Below, piece after piece: positions 49,153 to 58,553 of a DNA stretch of 64,000 nucleotides (positions are counted from its first letter, which is position 1; each line of letters opens with the position of its first letter). Where the stretch lies: positions 248,001-312,000 of the forward strand of contig NZ_JAJTUT010000002.1 in assembly GCF_022399565.1 (NCBI RefSeq), in the 5' to 3' direction. Made by a program: the position numbers and the translations under genes. This DNA comes from Flavobacterium algicola (GTDB lineage Bacteria > Bacteroidota > Bacteroidia > Flavobacteriales > Flavobacteriaceae). Below the pieces are notes generated by a model. It saw nothing but the letters and a program-made list of their open reading frames with translations, searched no databases and was not told the origin of the DNA.

Positions 49153-49160
49153 TAAATTTG
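49153..49160 (+). promoter_or_regulatory. -7 box of the gene at 49178
   Basis: TAAATTTG, a perfect TAnnTTTG match 17 bases before the start codon. Confidence 0.45.
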
Positions 49161-49177
49161 CATCAAAGCATAACATC

Positions 49178-50242
49178 ATGAGTAACTCTACTGTTCAGTT
49201 CAAAAAACCTTCCTACCCAATAAATGAATTTTTATTTGAATATTTAGATAGATATGACCGCATATCACCAGTTTCTGTATGTTATGATGATTTATTGAGA
49301 TTTTCAGGATCTATAGTTGTTTACGATAAAAACGATCATGACACTTTATGGGTAAGGGTGTATTATAATGAGTTTGAGCGTAATGAAATTGATCTTAATT
49401 TAAAGAAGATCTACTCACTATTACACTCTGACGGAAATCTAGAAATTATAAAGTTTCTTAATATTGACGCCATTGATTACTGCACATTTGGAAATTCTAA
49501 ACCTTTTCGAGTTAAGGTAAGAAACATCCTAAATGATAATTATGTACATTTCTATATTAAAAAAGCAGATGCTTCTCGTTTATATGGACTCGAATTGGAA
49601 GATATTCTATCGCCCGATAAAATCAATTTTTTAGTTTATGAAGATACTTTAATTGAGGAACATATCATTGGTATACCAGGAGATGTTTTTATGGAAACAT
49701 TATTGAAAAAATGTACCGAAACTGAGAAGGCACAAATAGCTAAAGAGTTTGTAAAATTTAATGAACGTTGCATGATTCGACTTTTGGGTGATATGCGAGC
49801 CTATAATTATGTAGTTTTACCTATTCATGATTTTGACCAGGTGGTATATCGTATTAGACCAATAGATTTTGATCAGCAATGTTATGAAGGTAATTTTAAA
49901 ATCTATAGGCCTCAATTTTTTAAAGAAAACGCACCAATGGTTCAATTAGTTAAGGCAAAGTTGCAAGATTCCTCTATCGAGCAATATAAAGACGAAGAAC
50001 GTGCTGCTTTATCAAAAAGACTGCATTCAGCTCGCAAGCGCGTAGGACGATTATTGCATATTATGTGCAATGATTTTTTAGCTCCAGATGCACATACCAA
50101 CAAATTAAAATTAGAACTGTTTCGTTACACAAATGATTTAAATTTTAAAAATGCTAGCTCTATGGGAGAAGTATTGGAAGCCGCTTTTGGATTTATTTCT
50201 AGAAATTATAAAAACACAAATATGTTTAGACCGGGATTTTAA
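49178..50242 (+). CDS. Uncharacterised protein with kinase-fold-like motifs
   Basis: A 354-residue soluble protein without signal peptide. I see a pattern resembling the protein-kinase-like/aminoglycoside-kinase fold: a beta strand with Lys pair HFYIKKAD (residues 124-131, possible ATP lysine), a hinge-like TLIEEHIIGIPGD (157-169), a catalytic-loop-like LGDMRAYNYVV (203-213, Asp205 and Asn210) and a metal-loop-like PIDFDQQ (228-234, Asp230 and Asp232). The last 110 residues are helical (KRLHSARKRVGRLLHIM). The assignment is inference by eye; the family may already exist as a DUF. It has its own -7 box and sits 58 bases before a lipoprotein gene on the same strand. Confidence 0.72.
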   Translation: MSNSTVQFKKPSYPINEFLFEYLDRYDRISPVSVCYDDLLRFSGSIVVYDKNDHDTLWVRVYYNEFERNEIDLNLKKIYSLLHSDGNLEIIKFLNIDAIDYCTFGNSKPFRVKVRNILNDNYVHFYIKKADASRLYGLELEDILSPDKINFLVYEDTLIEEHIIGIPGDVFMETLLKKCTETEKAQIAKEFVKFNERCMIRLLGDMRAYNYVVLPIHDFDQVVYRIRPIDFDQQCYEGNFKIYRPQFFKENAPMVQLVKAKLQDSSIEQYKDEERAALSKRLHSARKRVGRLLHIMCNDFLAPDAHTNKLKLELFRYTNDLNFKNASSMGEVLEAAFGFISRNYKNTNMFRPGF

Positions 50243-50300
50243 ATTTCGAAAAGGTAAAAAACATATTAATATTAAACTGAATTAAATAGTTGCATAAATA

Positions 50301-51173
50301 ATGAAAAAATATTTTAATGTAATCGTAATATTTTCTGTTCTCGCATGTCAACAGAAGTCAAGTAAGCTAGAAGATCTTTATGACTTTCCGAAGTCTCTAA
50401 AGGAAGTTTCTGGAATTATTTCTATACAAGATTCAGATTTATTAGCGTGCGTTGAGGATAGCGGAAATAAAAATGAAATCTATTTATTAAATCCAAAAGG
50501 TAAAGTAGAGAGAACGATCGAAATAAAAGGAGTTGATAACAATGACTGGGAAGATATTACAAAAGATACAGATGGAAATTTGTACATAGGAGACTTTGGT
50601 AATAACGATAATGATCGAAAAGATCTAGCAATTTATAAAGTAGAAAAGGTTGATTTATTAAATTCGAAAGTGGAGCCTTCCTCTATAATCAAATTTTCCT
50701 ATCCAGAACAAAAGGATTTTCCACCCAAGAAAAAAGAACTTTTGTATGATGTTGAAGGGTTCCTATCATTTAAGGATAATTTTTACCTCTTTACCAAAAA
50801 TCGCTCCTCAAATTTTGATGGGACTGCTTATGTATATAAAGTTAGTAATCACTCTGGCAACCAAAAAGCAGAAAAAGTTGGCGAATTCATAACTGGATCC
50901 AATTATAGAAATTATGCTATAACGAGTGTAGCAATTAGCCCAAATCAGCAAAAAATCGCAATTTTAACGCATAGTAAAATTATTGTTTTTGAAAATTTTA
51001 AAGGTGATGATTTTCTTTCAGGAAAGAGAACTGAAATCGATTTGCAGCACTCTTCCCAAAAAGAATCTATTTGCTTTATTGATAATGAAACAGTTTACAT
51101 TGCTGACGAAAAAGTCAAGCACGTAGGTGGTAAATTATACCAGTTTAAAATGCAAAACCTAAGCCAAAACTAA
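50301..51173 (+). CDS. Propeller-like lipoprotein
   Basis: A 290-residue predicted lipoprotein with a short signal and lipobox FSVLAC (Cys16). The mature protein has the repeated beta-strand pattern of a propeller, for example DNNDWEDITKDTDGNLYIGD, FLSFKDNFYLFTKNRSSN and YAITSVAISPNQQKIAILTH, which resembles the SdiA-regulated/esterase-like propeller group. Asp-rich segments (DFGNNDNDRKD) may bind metal. Its last 29 bases overlap the end of the convergent 51145 gene. Function unknown. Confidence 0.78.
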   Translation: MKKYFNVIVIFSVLACQQKSSKLEDLYDFPKSLKEVSGIISIQDSDLLACVEDSGNKNEIYLLNPKGKVERTIEIKGVDNNDWEDITKDTDGNLYIGDFGNNDNDRKDLAIYKVEKVDLLNSKVEPSSIIKFSYPEQKDFPPKKKELLYDVEGFLSFKDNFYLFTKNRSSNFDGTAYVYKVSNHSGNQKAEKVGEFITGSNYRNYAITSVAISPNQQKIAILTHSKIIVFENFKGDDFLSGKRTEIDLQHSSQKESICFIDNETVYIADEKVKHVGGKLYQFKMQNLSQN

Positions 51174-54100
51174 CCCTAGCTTCTTCATCTCTACTTTTAA
51201 AATAAGTTAACCTAGCGGTTAGCGTGTCAATACCGTTAAGCCATAGTCCAGCTCCTATGGCTTGATGCCATTTTGAGCTGTCTTCACCATCTAACCATAC
51301 ACGCCCGTAATCAAAACCAGCTAGAACACCGTAGCTCATAGGGACAATACTTTCCTTGATATTTCCTATATTATATCGTAAATCGCTGCTTTGGTAGAAT
51401 GAGCTTTTTCCTAAGAAGCGTTCGTTTCTAAATCCTCGTAAATTAGTATCACCACCTAGAACGGCTCCCTGATAAAACTCATAATTATTATTTAGTATTG
51501 CTTTACCCTTAACAACTGCCGCTATAACCCATTTACCATAAGGATCAATCTTATGATTAAAATTCAGTTTTGATTCAATTGTAGGGAAGTTTTTTTCAGT
51601 TTCATTTAAGTTCATTTTCCAAGATCCAATAAGTGAAAATCCCATTCCCAAAGTAGGGAAGGAGGGCGTGTCGTAATTTTCAAAATGATAACCTATCATG
51701 ACACCTGCAAACTGCTGACTTTCAAAAACTAATGGATTCACAATATTCGGACTTGCTATAAATCGACCTGTAGTTTGAGATACTTCAACACTTTCAAATG
51801 ATGTCTGTAACTGCAAACGACTACCAAAATCTCCAATCTTTTCAAATTGAGGCGCTACTTTAATATTTCTAATCTTCACTCGATTGAAATTTTTCCCACT
51901 AAGATCATCTGTGTTTATTGTCTCGTTTCCATATCCAAAGAAATTAATTGCAAAATTTGGACTGGTAAAACGAGTCTCCAAATTGAAATCCCATTTGTTA
52001 GATATTTTTGGAGCCTTAAAAGTGTACATTAATTCAAATCCACTAGTTGCAAAATAGTAGTTAGCCTTTAAAATATGTTTTCTAGAATACGGATTCTGTT
52101 TAAAATTATTAACAGTATAGTTTGCTATAATTCCCAATTTCACACCATCATCAGGGTTATAGCCAATAGTTGGCAAGCCAGAAAAAGCATTGTATTTAGG
52201 TAAAGTATAATTATAGGTATTCACGGTATAGTCATCCGTTAATTGCTGCTTGGTTAATTTATCGGTATCAAATGAGTTGTTTTTAGATTTAAAGTCAATT
52301 ATACGAATACCAGCTCCATTTTCGACTGCATAGTTATCGTGATTGGCTCCACCCAATAGTATTGTTCTGATACTTGACTTTGCTTTTCCTTTTACCTCAA
52401 AGACATCATCATCATCCAAGCCATATATCCATAAATGTTTGGTTCTTTTTCCAGAAATAGTTTTAACATATTGTAATTCAGTACCCTCTTTTTTAATTCG
52501 GTTAACCGTAACCTTTATGATGTCTCCTGCTTTTTTCTCAATTATAAATTGCTCTTTCTTATTTGTACCAACAATTAAAATTCTTTTTTCTAATGTCTTA
52601 GCATAGCTAACAGCATATTTGACTAGTTCTTTTTTTCTAGATTTTAATTTTCCTTGAATTGATGTAACTGTTTGATCTTGCAATACTTTAGGCAGAGAAC
52701 GAAATGCTTGATCAATATCTTTGTCTGATAAATGCTGCTGAATATAGTTGGCTTGCTCTATCCAGTCATTTGCCGTAGCTGTTTTTAACATAGCTAAATC
52801 CAGTGTATATGGTTCTCTATTAAACCATTTTACATTTTTTATCTCATCCTTAAAGGTTTGCATGTGTCGCAAATCTGGAATATTCATTAAGATTGCCAAA
52901 AGGGCACCATCGTATTTTGGAAATGCTTGATCACGATCTCGCGGAATAGGTTTGTAAAAAACTTTGTCACCTTCTTTATATTCTCCCCAACGCCATTGGT
53001 CGTGGTGTCTGTCCCAGTCACCAATTAACATATCGAGCAATCGTGCTCGTATGTATGCTTTTTCGTCTATATGGTATTTTTCGTCATCGTGTAATTTCTC
53101 CAAAACATCTTCTGTGCTAATGATATCCTCTGGTTTATTGAAGCTTGCTAAATCCTTTTGCTCCTCAGAAACGTGCTCTTCGATAAAATACAATTCATCT
53201 CCATAATCTGTATTAAATTCCTGTAATGCATTTTGTTTAGGGACATAAAACAATTTTGGATTGGTATGGCTTACACCAATTTTTTCTGCCAAATGCCCAA
53301 CAGCTAAGGATGTATAAGGGTGGGCACTTGTATAAAAGTCAAGTAAAAAGTCTTCTGCATAAGTATTTTCAAAGGCTTCTTGTACAAATTGGTCTTTAAA
53401 AGCCACTGCTTGCAAAAAGCGAGATGCACTTTTCTTTAAAGCACGCATTGCATACTCTTTACCATTTGTATCTACCAATCGTAAGGATTTTGATTGATGT
53501 CCTCCACCAGCTCTCGTAGGGGTTAGGCCACCATATAGGGTGTCTAGATTAACTGTTTTAGCATCAATTGGAATGCTATAGTATTGCCTATAATGTTTAC
53601 CAAAAATAAGACTAAAAGCGGCAGATTTCTTAGTACGATCTTTTGTGTATACAGATGCATTTATTGTGGCTGGAAAGTCATCTTTATATTTTGCAAAAGT
53701 GTTATTATGAGCATGTAAAACAGTATGTTGAAAAAGAACTTTGTCCTCGTTATGAAAAGAGACAGATGCTTTACCATTCTTGTAAACGGTAAGAATTGCA
53801 AAACCTTTTTTACCATATGAAAAATCGTTTGGAAAAACAGCTTTTGCAGCTTCTTCTTTAGAACCAGCACCGCTTACGATTTGTTTAATATTTTGATAAT
53901 CTATGTACTGCAAGTTGTGATCGTGTCCCGAAACTACTACCACATTATCCTGCCCTTTGATCAAAGCCTCGATGCGGTTGATGAATTTAGTGTATAGTTT
54001 GTTTTGAATGTCTTGCGGACTAACACCAGATGTTGCTCGCACAAGATTTAAAAATGAACCAATAACTGGTAGTGGAACTTTATTTCCTACTGGATAAATT

Positions 54101-54840
54101 TGTTTTAATAAAGAATATTGTCCACCATGACTACCATTACTCATTAGAGGATGGTGCATGGCCAATACAACTGTCTTTTCTTTATTTTTATTCAATAAGT
54201 CTTCCAATTCAACAAAGAAAGCTTCTCTTGTTTTTATATCACAATCATCGTTTATGGTAGGAGAATTGTTCCAATCTTCTAGATACCATTCACTATCAAT
54301 GGTAACCAATAATACATTATCATTAATCTCAACATCATCTATTGCACAACCTTTTCTTGGAGAAAAACCTTTTTTATCATTTAAAAACTCTTGAACTAAA
54401 TCTTCTTGTTTTTTTAAGCCTTCAATACCACTGTACCAATCGTGATTTCCCGGTATAAAGATGGTTTGGCCTTTGAAACTTTTGGTGATTTCAAGTTGAT
54501 TAAGCAACTTTTGTTCTGCAGATTCATAATTGGGATCTGATTTTTTACTCGGAATTCCTTTTGGGTAAACATTATCACCCAAAAATAATAGGGTTGAATT
54601 TTTGTCTGCCACTTTAAGTTTTTCCGTCAGTGCGTTTAAAATTGATTTGGAAACTTCTTCTGTAGTATTCCCAGCGTCACCAATTAAATAAAAGGTATGA
54701 GCAATATTAGTACTGTCTTTGTCGTTAAGTGAGCTCGAACTATCTACATTAGAACCATATTGTTCTTTCTTAGTAGCACAGCCACTTAAAAGAGCTAATA
54801 TAAAAGTTAAAATCAAAGGTTTTATCAAAAACAATTTCAT
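51145..54840 (-). CDS. Fusion of calcineurin-like phosphatase, kinase-fold-like module and Omp85-like barrel
   Basis: A 1231-residue predicted outer-membrane lipoprotein (lipobox ALLSGC, Cys21). Residues about 50-370 are a calcineurin-like phosphoesterase with all metal motifs: FYLIGDAGN, LFLGDNVY, PGNHDWYSG, LAMHHPLMS and SGHDHNLQY. Residues about 440-700 show kinase-fold-like signatures: the strand SLRLVDTNGKEYAMRALKK, a catalytic-loop-like LIGDWDRHHDQWRWG (near 610) and IPRDRDQAFPK (near 635). From about 890 to the C-terminus is a surface-antigen/Omp85-type 16-strand barrel (YNPDDGVKLGIIANYTVNNF, AVLGGDTNLRGFRNERFLG), ending in the outer-membrane signal FGLGFAF. Phosphatase-barrel fusions occur in Bacteroidota; the middle module is my reading. 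It is divergent from the HD-Pycsar gene, 26 bases away. Confidence 0.85.
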   Translation of the reverse strand: MKLFLIKPLILTFILALLSGCATKKEQYGSNVDSSSSLNDKDSTNIAHTFYLIGDAGNTTEEVSKSILNALTEKLKVADKNSTLLFLGDNVYPKGIPSKKSDPNYESAEQKLLNQLEITKSFKGQTIFIPGNHDWYSGIEGLKKQEDLVQEFLNDKKGFSPRKGCAIDDVEINDNVLLVTIDSEWYLEDWNNSPTINDDCDIKTREAFFVELEDLLNKNKEKTVVLAMHHPLMSNGSHGGQYSLLKQIYPVGNKVPLPVIGSFLNLVRATSGVSPQDIQNKLYTKFINRIEALIKGQDNVVVVSGHDHNLQYIDYQNIKQIVSGAGSKEEAAKAVFPNDFSYGKKGFAILTVYKNGKASVSFHNEDKVLFQHTVLHAHNNTFAKYKDDFPATINASVYTKDRTKKSAAFSLIFGKHYRQYYSIPIDAKTVNLDTLYGGLTPTRAGGGHQSKSLRLVDTNGKEYAMRALKKSASRFLQAVAFKDQFVQEAFENTYAEDFLLDFYTSAHPYTSLAVGHLAEKIGVSHTNPKLFYVPKQNALQEFNTDYGDELYFIEEHVSEEQKDLASFNKPEDIISTEDVLEKLHDDEKYHIDEKAYIRARLLDMLIGDWDRHHDQWRWGEYKEGDKVFYKPIPRDRDQAFPKYDGALLAILMNIPDLRHMQTFKDEIKNVKWFNREPYTLDLAMLKTATANDWIEQANYIQQHLSDKDIDQAFRSLPKVLQDQTVTSIQGKLKSRKKELVKYAVSYAKTLEKRILIVGTNKKEQFIIEKKAGDIIKVTVNRIKKEGTELQYVKTISGKRTKHLWIYGLDDDDVFEVKGKAKSSIRTILLGGANHDNYAVENGAGIRIIDFKSKNNSFDTDKLTKQQLTDDYTVNTYNYTLPKYNAFSGLPTIGYNPDDGVKLGIIANYTVNNFKQNPYSRKHILKANYYFATSGFELMYTFKAPKISNKWDFNLETRFTSPNFAINFFGYGNETINTDDLSGKNFNRVKIRNIKVAPQFEKIGDFGSRLQLQTSFESVEVSQTTGRFIASPNIVNPLVFESQQFAGVMIGYHFENYDTPSFPTLGMGFSLIGSWKMNLNETEKNFPTIESKLNFNHKIDPYGKWVIAAVVKGKAILNNNYEFYQGAVLGGDTNLRGFRNERFLGKSSFYQSSDLRYNIGNIKESIVPMSYGVLAGFDYGRVWLDGEDSSKWHQAIGAGLWLNGIDTLTARLTYFKSRDEEARVSFGLGFAF

Positions 54841-54866
54841 ATTTTAGTCGTATAATTTTTATTATT

Positions 54867-56048
54867 ATGAACCTCCTTCAGCAAGCAGAAGCTTTTGTAT
54901 CAGAATTACTCAAAGATAAACTTTCTAAATCATTTACCTACCATAATCTAGGACATACTAAAGATGTGGTTGCAGGTGTAACATCTATTGTAACGCTAGA
55001 GGCTATTAGTGATTCGGATAAAGAAGCGCTACTGATCGCTGCTTGGTTTCATGATACAGGTTACACCAAAGGATGTCATAAGCATGAAGCTTCAAGTGTT
55101 GTAATTGCTACTGAATTTCTAAAAGACTTACAGCAATCTGAAAGTTTTATTGCTACAGTATGCGGCCTTATCGAAGCTACGGTTTATGATTATCAACCTA
55201 GAAATAGATTAGAAGAAATTATACGAGATGCCGATTATTCTCATTTTGGATTTATAAATTACCAAAATATTTGCGAGCAACTGCGCGAGGAGTGGAAAAT
55301 AACGATTCAAAAAGTTTTTACTGATACCGAATGGGCTACAGAAAACCTTTTGATTATGGAGCACAAGCACCATTATTATACTCAATATGCACTAGAAAAT
55401 TGGCAACCTGTAAAAGAAAAAAATATTAAATTGATTAGAGAGATGATTGAAAAAGGGGAGGGTATTGATGCTGTGGCGAAGAAAGATAAAAAGAAGAAAA
55501 AGAAAAAGCAAAAACCAGATCGTGGTATTGATACATTATTTAGAATTACACTTAGCAATCACACCAGATTAAGTGGCATAGCAGACAGTAAAGCCAATAT
55601 CTTACTATCAGTAAATGCTATTATTATTTCGATAGCATTATCATCCATTATCCCAAAATTAGATAGTGCCAATAATGCACATTTAATACTACCGACCTTT
55701 ACTTTATTAATGTTTAGCGTGGTATCTATAATTTTTGCTATTTTGTCAACTAGACCAAAAGTGACAACAGGAACTTTTACACGCGAAGATATTGAAGCAC
55801 AAAAAGTAAATTTATTGTTTTTTGGAAATTTCTATAAAATGCCTCTTGACGAATACCAATGGGCGGTAAATGAATTGATGAAGGATCGTGATTACCTTTA
55901 TAATTCAATGATTAAAGATTTATATTTCTTAGGAATTGTTTTGGAAAAAAAATACAGACTTCTTAGAATCACTTATAATATCTTTATGATCGGAATCATA
56001 ATTTCGGTTATTGCTTTTGTTTTTGCTTTTAACTCTGTTTTAGTTTAA
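54867..56048 (+). CDS. HD-domain phosphohydrolase fused to a Pycsar-effector-type membrane domain
   Basis: A 393-residue protein in two parts. Residues 1-195 form an HD phosphohydrolase with ligands in YHNLGH (His26, His30), AWFHDTGY (His62-Asp63), CHKHEASSVV (His71, His73) and IIRDADYSHFG (Asp121, Asp123). A lysine-rich linker follows (residues about 200-216). Residues 217-393 match the transmembrane effector domain of Pycsar systems (DUF5706): DTLFRITLSNHTRLSGIADS, then AKANILLSVNAIIISIALSS-like helices, a second helix pair, a cytosolic loop (FYKMPLDEYQWAVNELMKD) and a last helix VIAFVFAF. Pycsar effectors respond to cUMP or cCMP and damage the membrane during phage infection. No pyrimidine cyclase gene is nearby, so a defence role is not shown; the HD domain may act on the nucleotide. 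Confidence 0.88.
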   Translation: MNLLQQAEAFVSELLKDKLSKSFTYHNLGHTKDVVAGVTSIVTLEAISDSDKEALLIAAWFHDTGYTKGCHKHEASSVVIATEFLKDLQQSESFIATVCGLIEATVYDYQPRNRLEEIIRDADYSHFGFINYQNICEQLREEWKITIQKVFTDTEWATENLLIMEHKHHYYTQYALENWQPVKEKNIKLIREMIEKGEGIDAVAKKDKKKKKKKQKPDRGIDTLFRITLSNHTRLSGIADSKANILLSVNAIIISIALSSIIPKLDSANNAHLILPTFTLLMFSVVSIIFAILSTRPKVTTGTFTREDIEAQKVNLLFFGNFYKMPLDEYQWAVNELMKDRDYLYNSMIKDLYFLGIVLEKKYRLLRITYNIFMIGIIISVIAFVFAFNSVLV

Positions 56049-58406
56049 TTCATTTAATAATTCTTGATACGTATAATCAGTTTTACTTTCAATGTCGCTA
56101 TTGATGACTTTGATGCGTAGTGCCTTAAGGCCTGCAACACCCTGTAATTCTTCTACGTCGAATTTTTCAATTTCAGGTTCGATAATTTTCTTAAACTGTA
56201 GGTACTGAATGTATTTTAAATATTCAGTTTCCTCACTTTTATGAGAATAAACGATTGTAATTTTTTCTTTCTGTGTAATACGCTCCATTGTTCCTTTAAT
56301 ATTCGCCTTGTCAATTCTCTTTTTAACAACCTCGTAGCGCGCATTATAGGTTCCGTCAACATCAAAACGCTTCTCATCCATTCTGAAGCGAATAGACAAA
56401 GGCGCACTAAAAACCAGTATTAGGGAAGTAACATCAAGTTCGTAAGGCAATAATGGTTTTAACCGATGATGTTCAAGTTCCATTTTACAAAGCGTTTGCA
56501 ATTGCCACAGTCGTAAATTATTGAGATACATAATATCAAACGGCAAGTTGGGATTGATACTTTGACCTATATATAAATTATGTTCTACACCATCTGTTTT
56601 GAATCGTTCAAAGTAGTGTGGGTAATTATTCTGAGCCTGAACTTGTTCCTTATCCAGTACAGATGCCATTTTTTTATTGATGATTGACATTGCATCATCA
56701 AATTTTCTGCGTGCATGGTAGAAAAGTTCTGTTTTTTCATCCAATTCACCAAAATAATTATCGATTAGCAATTGTAGCTCGTCATCGTTTTTCGAATTTG
56801 TCAAAATAGGATGGATTTCCTTTTGAATGTAAAGTTGAATTTGCTGTTCGGTATCGGCTTTTAATTCGATCAATAATTCTTTCGAAAATGAATGAAGCTC
56901 AAATTTGCGCTGTTCTAATAATTCTAATTTACTATTGGAGGTGAGGTGATCAAGAATTTTAATCAACTGAATGATTTGATTCTTTAAATCTTGTTTTACG
57001 GTTTCGTTTCTATGTTGTGAAGAACTTTTAATATCAATTTGACCATAAAGAGGATACACTTCTCTAAATACTATCGCTTTGAAAATATAATCTTTATAAG
57101 GCGCTTGTACTTGAAAATATTTCTGTGCTTCTTTTCGAAATTTCCAATAGACGCTAGGATGGATAGATGTATATTCTCGTTGAATAACAGCTTCAATTTG
57201 GTTTTGCAAATCACTATTATATCGCTCGATAGTCTCTACAACATAAGGTAATAGTAGATCGAGATTATTTGCATTAATGCTGTTTAGAATTTTTGGTTGA
57301 GATGAAACAAGTTCTATAACGCCCAATAATTTATCATTTTTCATGACTGGAGCCAGAATACAACTTTTAATATTTTGACTTGATAGATGATTTGCGAAAG
57401 CTGCATTTTTATTTGCAAACTGATCGACATCAGAAATTATAAAAGGTTTTTTTTCGTCAATCAGTTTATTTAAAGTACAACCAAACAAGGCATTTTTGCA
57501 CAATTCTTCCTCTTCTTTTTCCAAAAGAATATAGCTATTCTTCTCCGTATTACTACTAAAAGGAGGTGTAGAAAATTTATTTTCCTCTTCATTATATAAT
57601 ACAAAACCCAGTCTTAAATCAGGAATTTTAAAAATAGTTCTAAAGATTGTTTGTATAGCATCATCGTTCTTATTTTCTTGAACATCCGATTTAAGTAGAC
57701 TAGTCTTTAAATTTGAAATAGCACTTTCCACTGAAGCATCAAACAAAGTTACGATTCCAAAACCTTTTAAGATCCAACTGTTAGGTGGAAATTTACTTTT
57801 CCATAAAGCGGTGTCTTCATAATTATCCATTAGTAAGTCGATGTCCTCTTTGCTCAATGCAATAGAATTAGGAGTTGGTAAAATCTCCATAAAATCGGCA
57901 TTGTATAGGATACGATAATGTTTTAAAATTCCATTAACATCAGGGATGTCATAGAATAGAGGTTTATTGTAATCTAATTTTTGATTGTACTGACTATTCA
58001 AAATTAAAATGCAGCTCATGATGTACAGTTGGTCGTCACTGTAATCGCGAATATTCATATCAAAAGAAGAGCCTGCATTTTTTAAAATGCTAGTAAACCT
58101 ATCGGTAAAATTGAAAGTAAGGTTCTGAAAAGGAATGGTAATTGCCTTGATTTCATTTTTTGTTAAGGCGGTAGGGAATAAATCGGCTAACAGATTTTTG
58201 ATTAATTGCTGATTTTCTTCAATGATTTTAAAATCTAAAATTCCGGTTCTTAATTCAGGTACTTTTTCTATTTCTTTCAATAAAGCTTTTGCATAATTGG
58301 AACGGTAATCGACATCTGTTAATGCAATATCTTCTAAAGATGCAATAAGTTTATGGAATGAAATATGGGTGCTAAATGGACTTTCGATAAATGTTGGATG
58401 ATTCAT
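56040..58406 (-). CDS. GAF-domain protein
   Basis: A 788-residue cytosolic protein with one recognisable GAF domain at about residues 250-390: LRLGFVLYNEEENKFSTPPF, PFIISDVDQFANKNAAFANH and SCILAPVMKNDKLLGVIELV. The remainder is helical and unassigned, with a C-terminal beta region (YTYQELLNELN at the end). It has no kinase, cyclase or HTH output visible, so it is probably a sensor or scaffold. Its last 9 bases overlap the end of the HD-Pycsar gene. A -7 box lies at 58476-58483. Confidence 0.85.
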   Translation of the reverse strand: MNHPTFIESPFSTHISFHKLIASLEDIALTDVDYRSNYAKALLKEIEKVPELRTGILDFKIIEENQQLIKNLLADLFPTALTKNEIKAITIPFQNLTFNFTDRFTSILKNAGSSFDMNIRDYSDDQLYIMSCILILNSQYNQKLDYNKPLFYDIPDVNGILKHYRILYNADFMEILPTPNSIALSKEDIDLLMDNYEDTALWKSKFPPNSWILKGFGIVTLFDASVESAISNLKTSLLKSDVQENKNDDAIQTIFRTIFKIPDLRLGFVLYNEEENKFSTPPFSSNTEKNSYILLEKEEEELCKNALFGCTLNKLIDEKKPFIISDVDQFANKNAAFANHLSSQNIKSCILAPVMKNDKLLGVIELVSSQPKILNSINANNLDLLLPYVVETIERYNSDLQNQIEAVIQREYTSIHPSVYWKFRKEAQKYFQVQAPYKDYIFKAIVFREVYPLYGQIDIKSSSQHRNETVKQDLKNQIIQLIKILDHLTSNSKLELLEQRKFELHSFSKELLIELKADTEQQIQLYIQKEIHPILTNSKNDDELQLLIDNYFGELDEKTELFYHARRKFDDAMSIINKKMASVLDKEQVQAQNNYPHYFERFKTDGVEHNLYIGQSINPNLPFDIMYLNNLRLWQLQTLCKMELEHHRLKPLLPYELDVTSLILVFSAPLSIRFRMDEKRFDVDGTYNARYEVVKKRIDKANIKGTMERITQKEKITIVYSHKSEETEYLKYIQYLQFKKIIEPEIEKFDVEELQGVAGLKALRIKVINSDIESKTDYTYQELLNELN

Positions 58407-58475
58407 TTTCTTTGTTCTTTATTGAAAAAGCAATAACCAGATCTAGCTATTGAAGGCGGAATTAAATTTATAGTG

Positions 58476-58483
58476 CAAAAGTA
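58476..58483 (-). promoter_or_regulatory. -7 box of the GAF gene
   Basis: Minus-strand TACTTTTG, perfect TAnnTTTG. It abuts the T-run of the NdpA terminator, so the two transcripts meet here. Confidence 0.45.
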
Positions 58484-58522
58484 AAAAAAAAACTCCAATT
58501 ACATTTGTAACAGGAGTTTTGA
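58483..58522 (-). terminator. Terminator of the NdpA gene
   Basis: On the minus strand AAAACTCC pairs with GGAGTTTT across a 16-base loop, followed by a T-run. It starts about 30 bases after the stop of the gene at 58554. Confidence 0.78.
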
Positions 58523-58553
58523 TTTCGATTATTGATGCTTCTTGTAAGTTATC

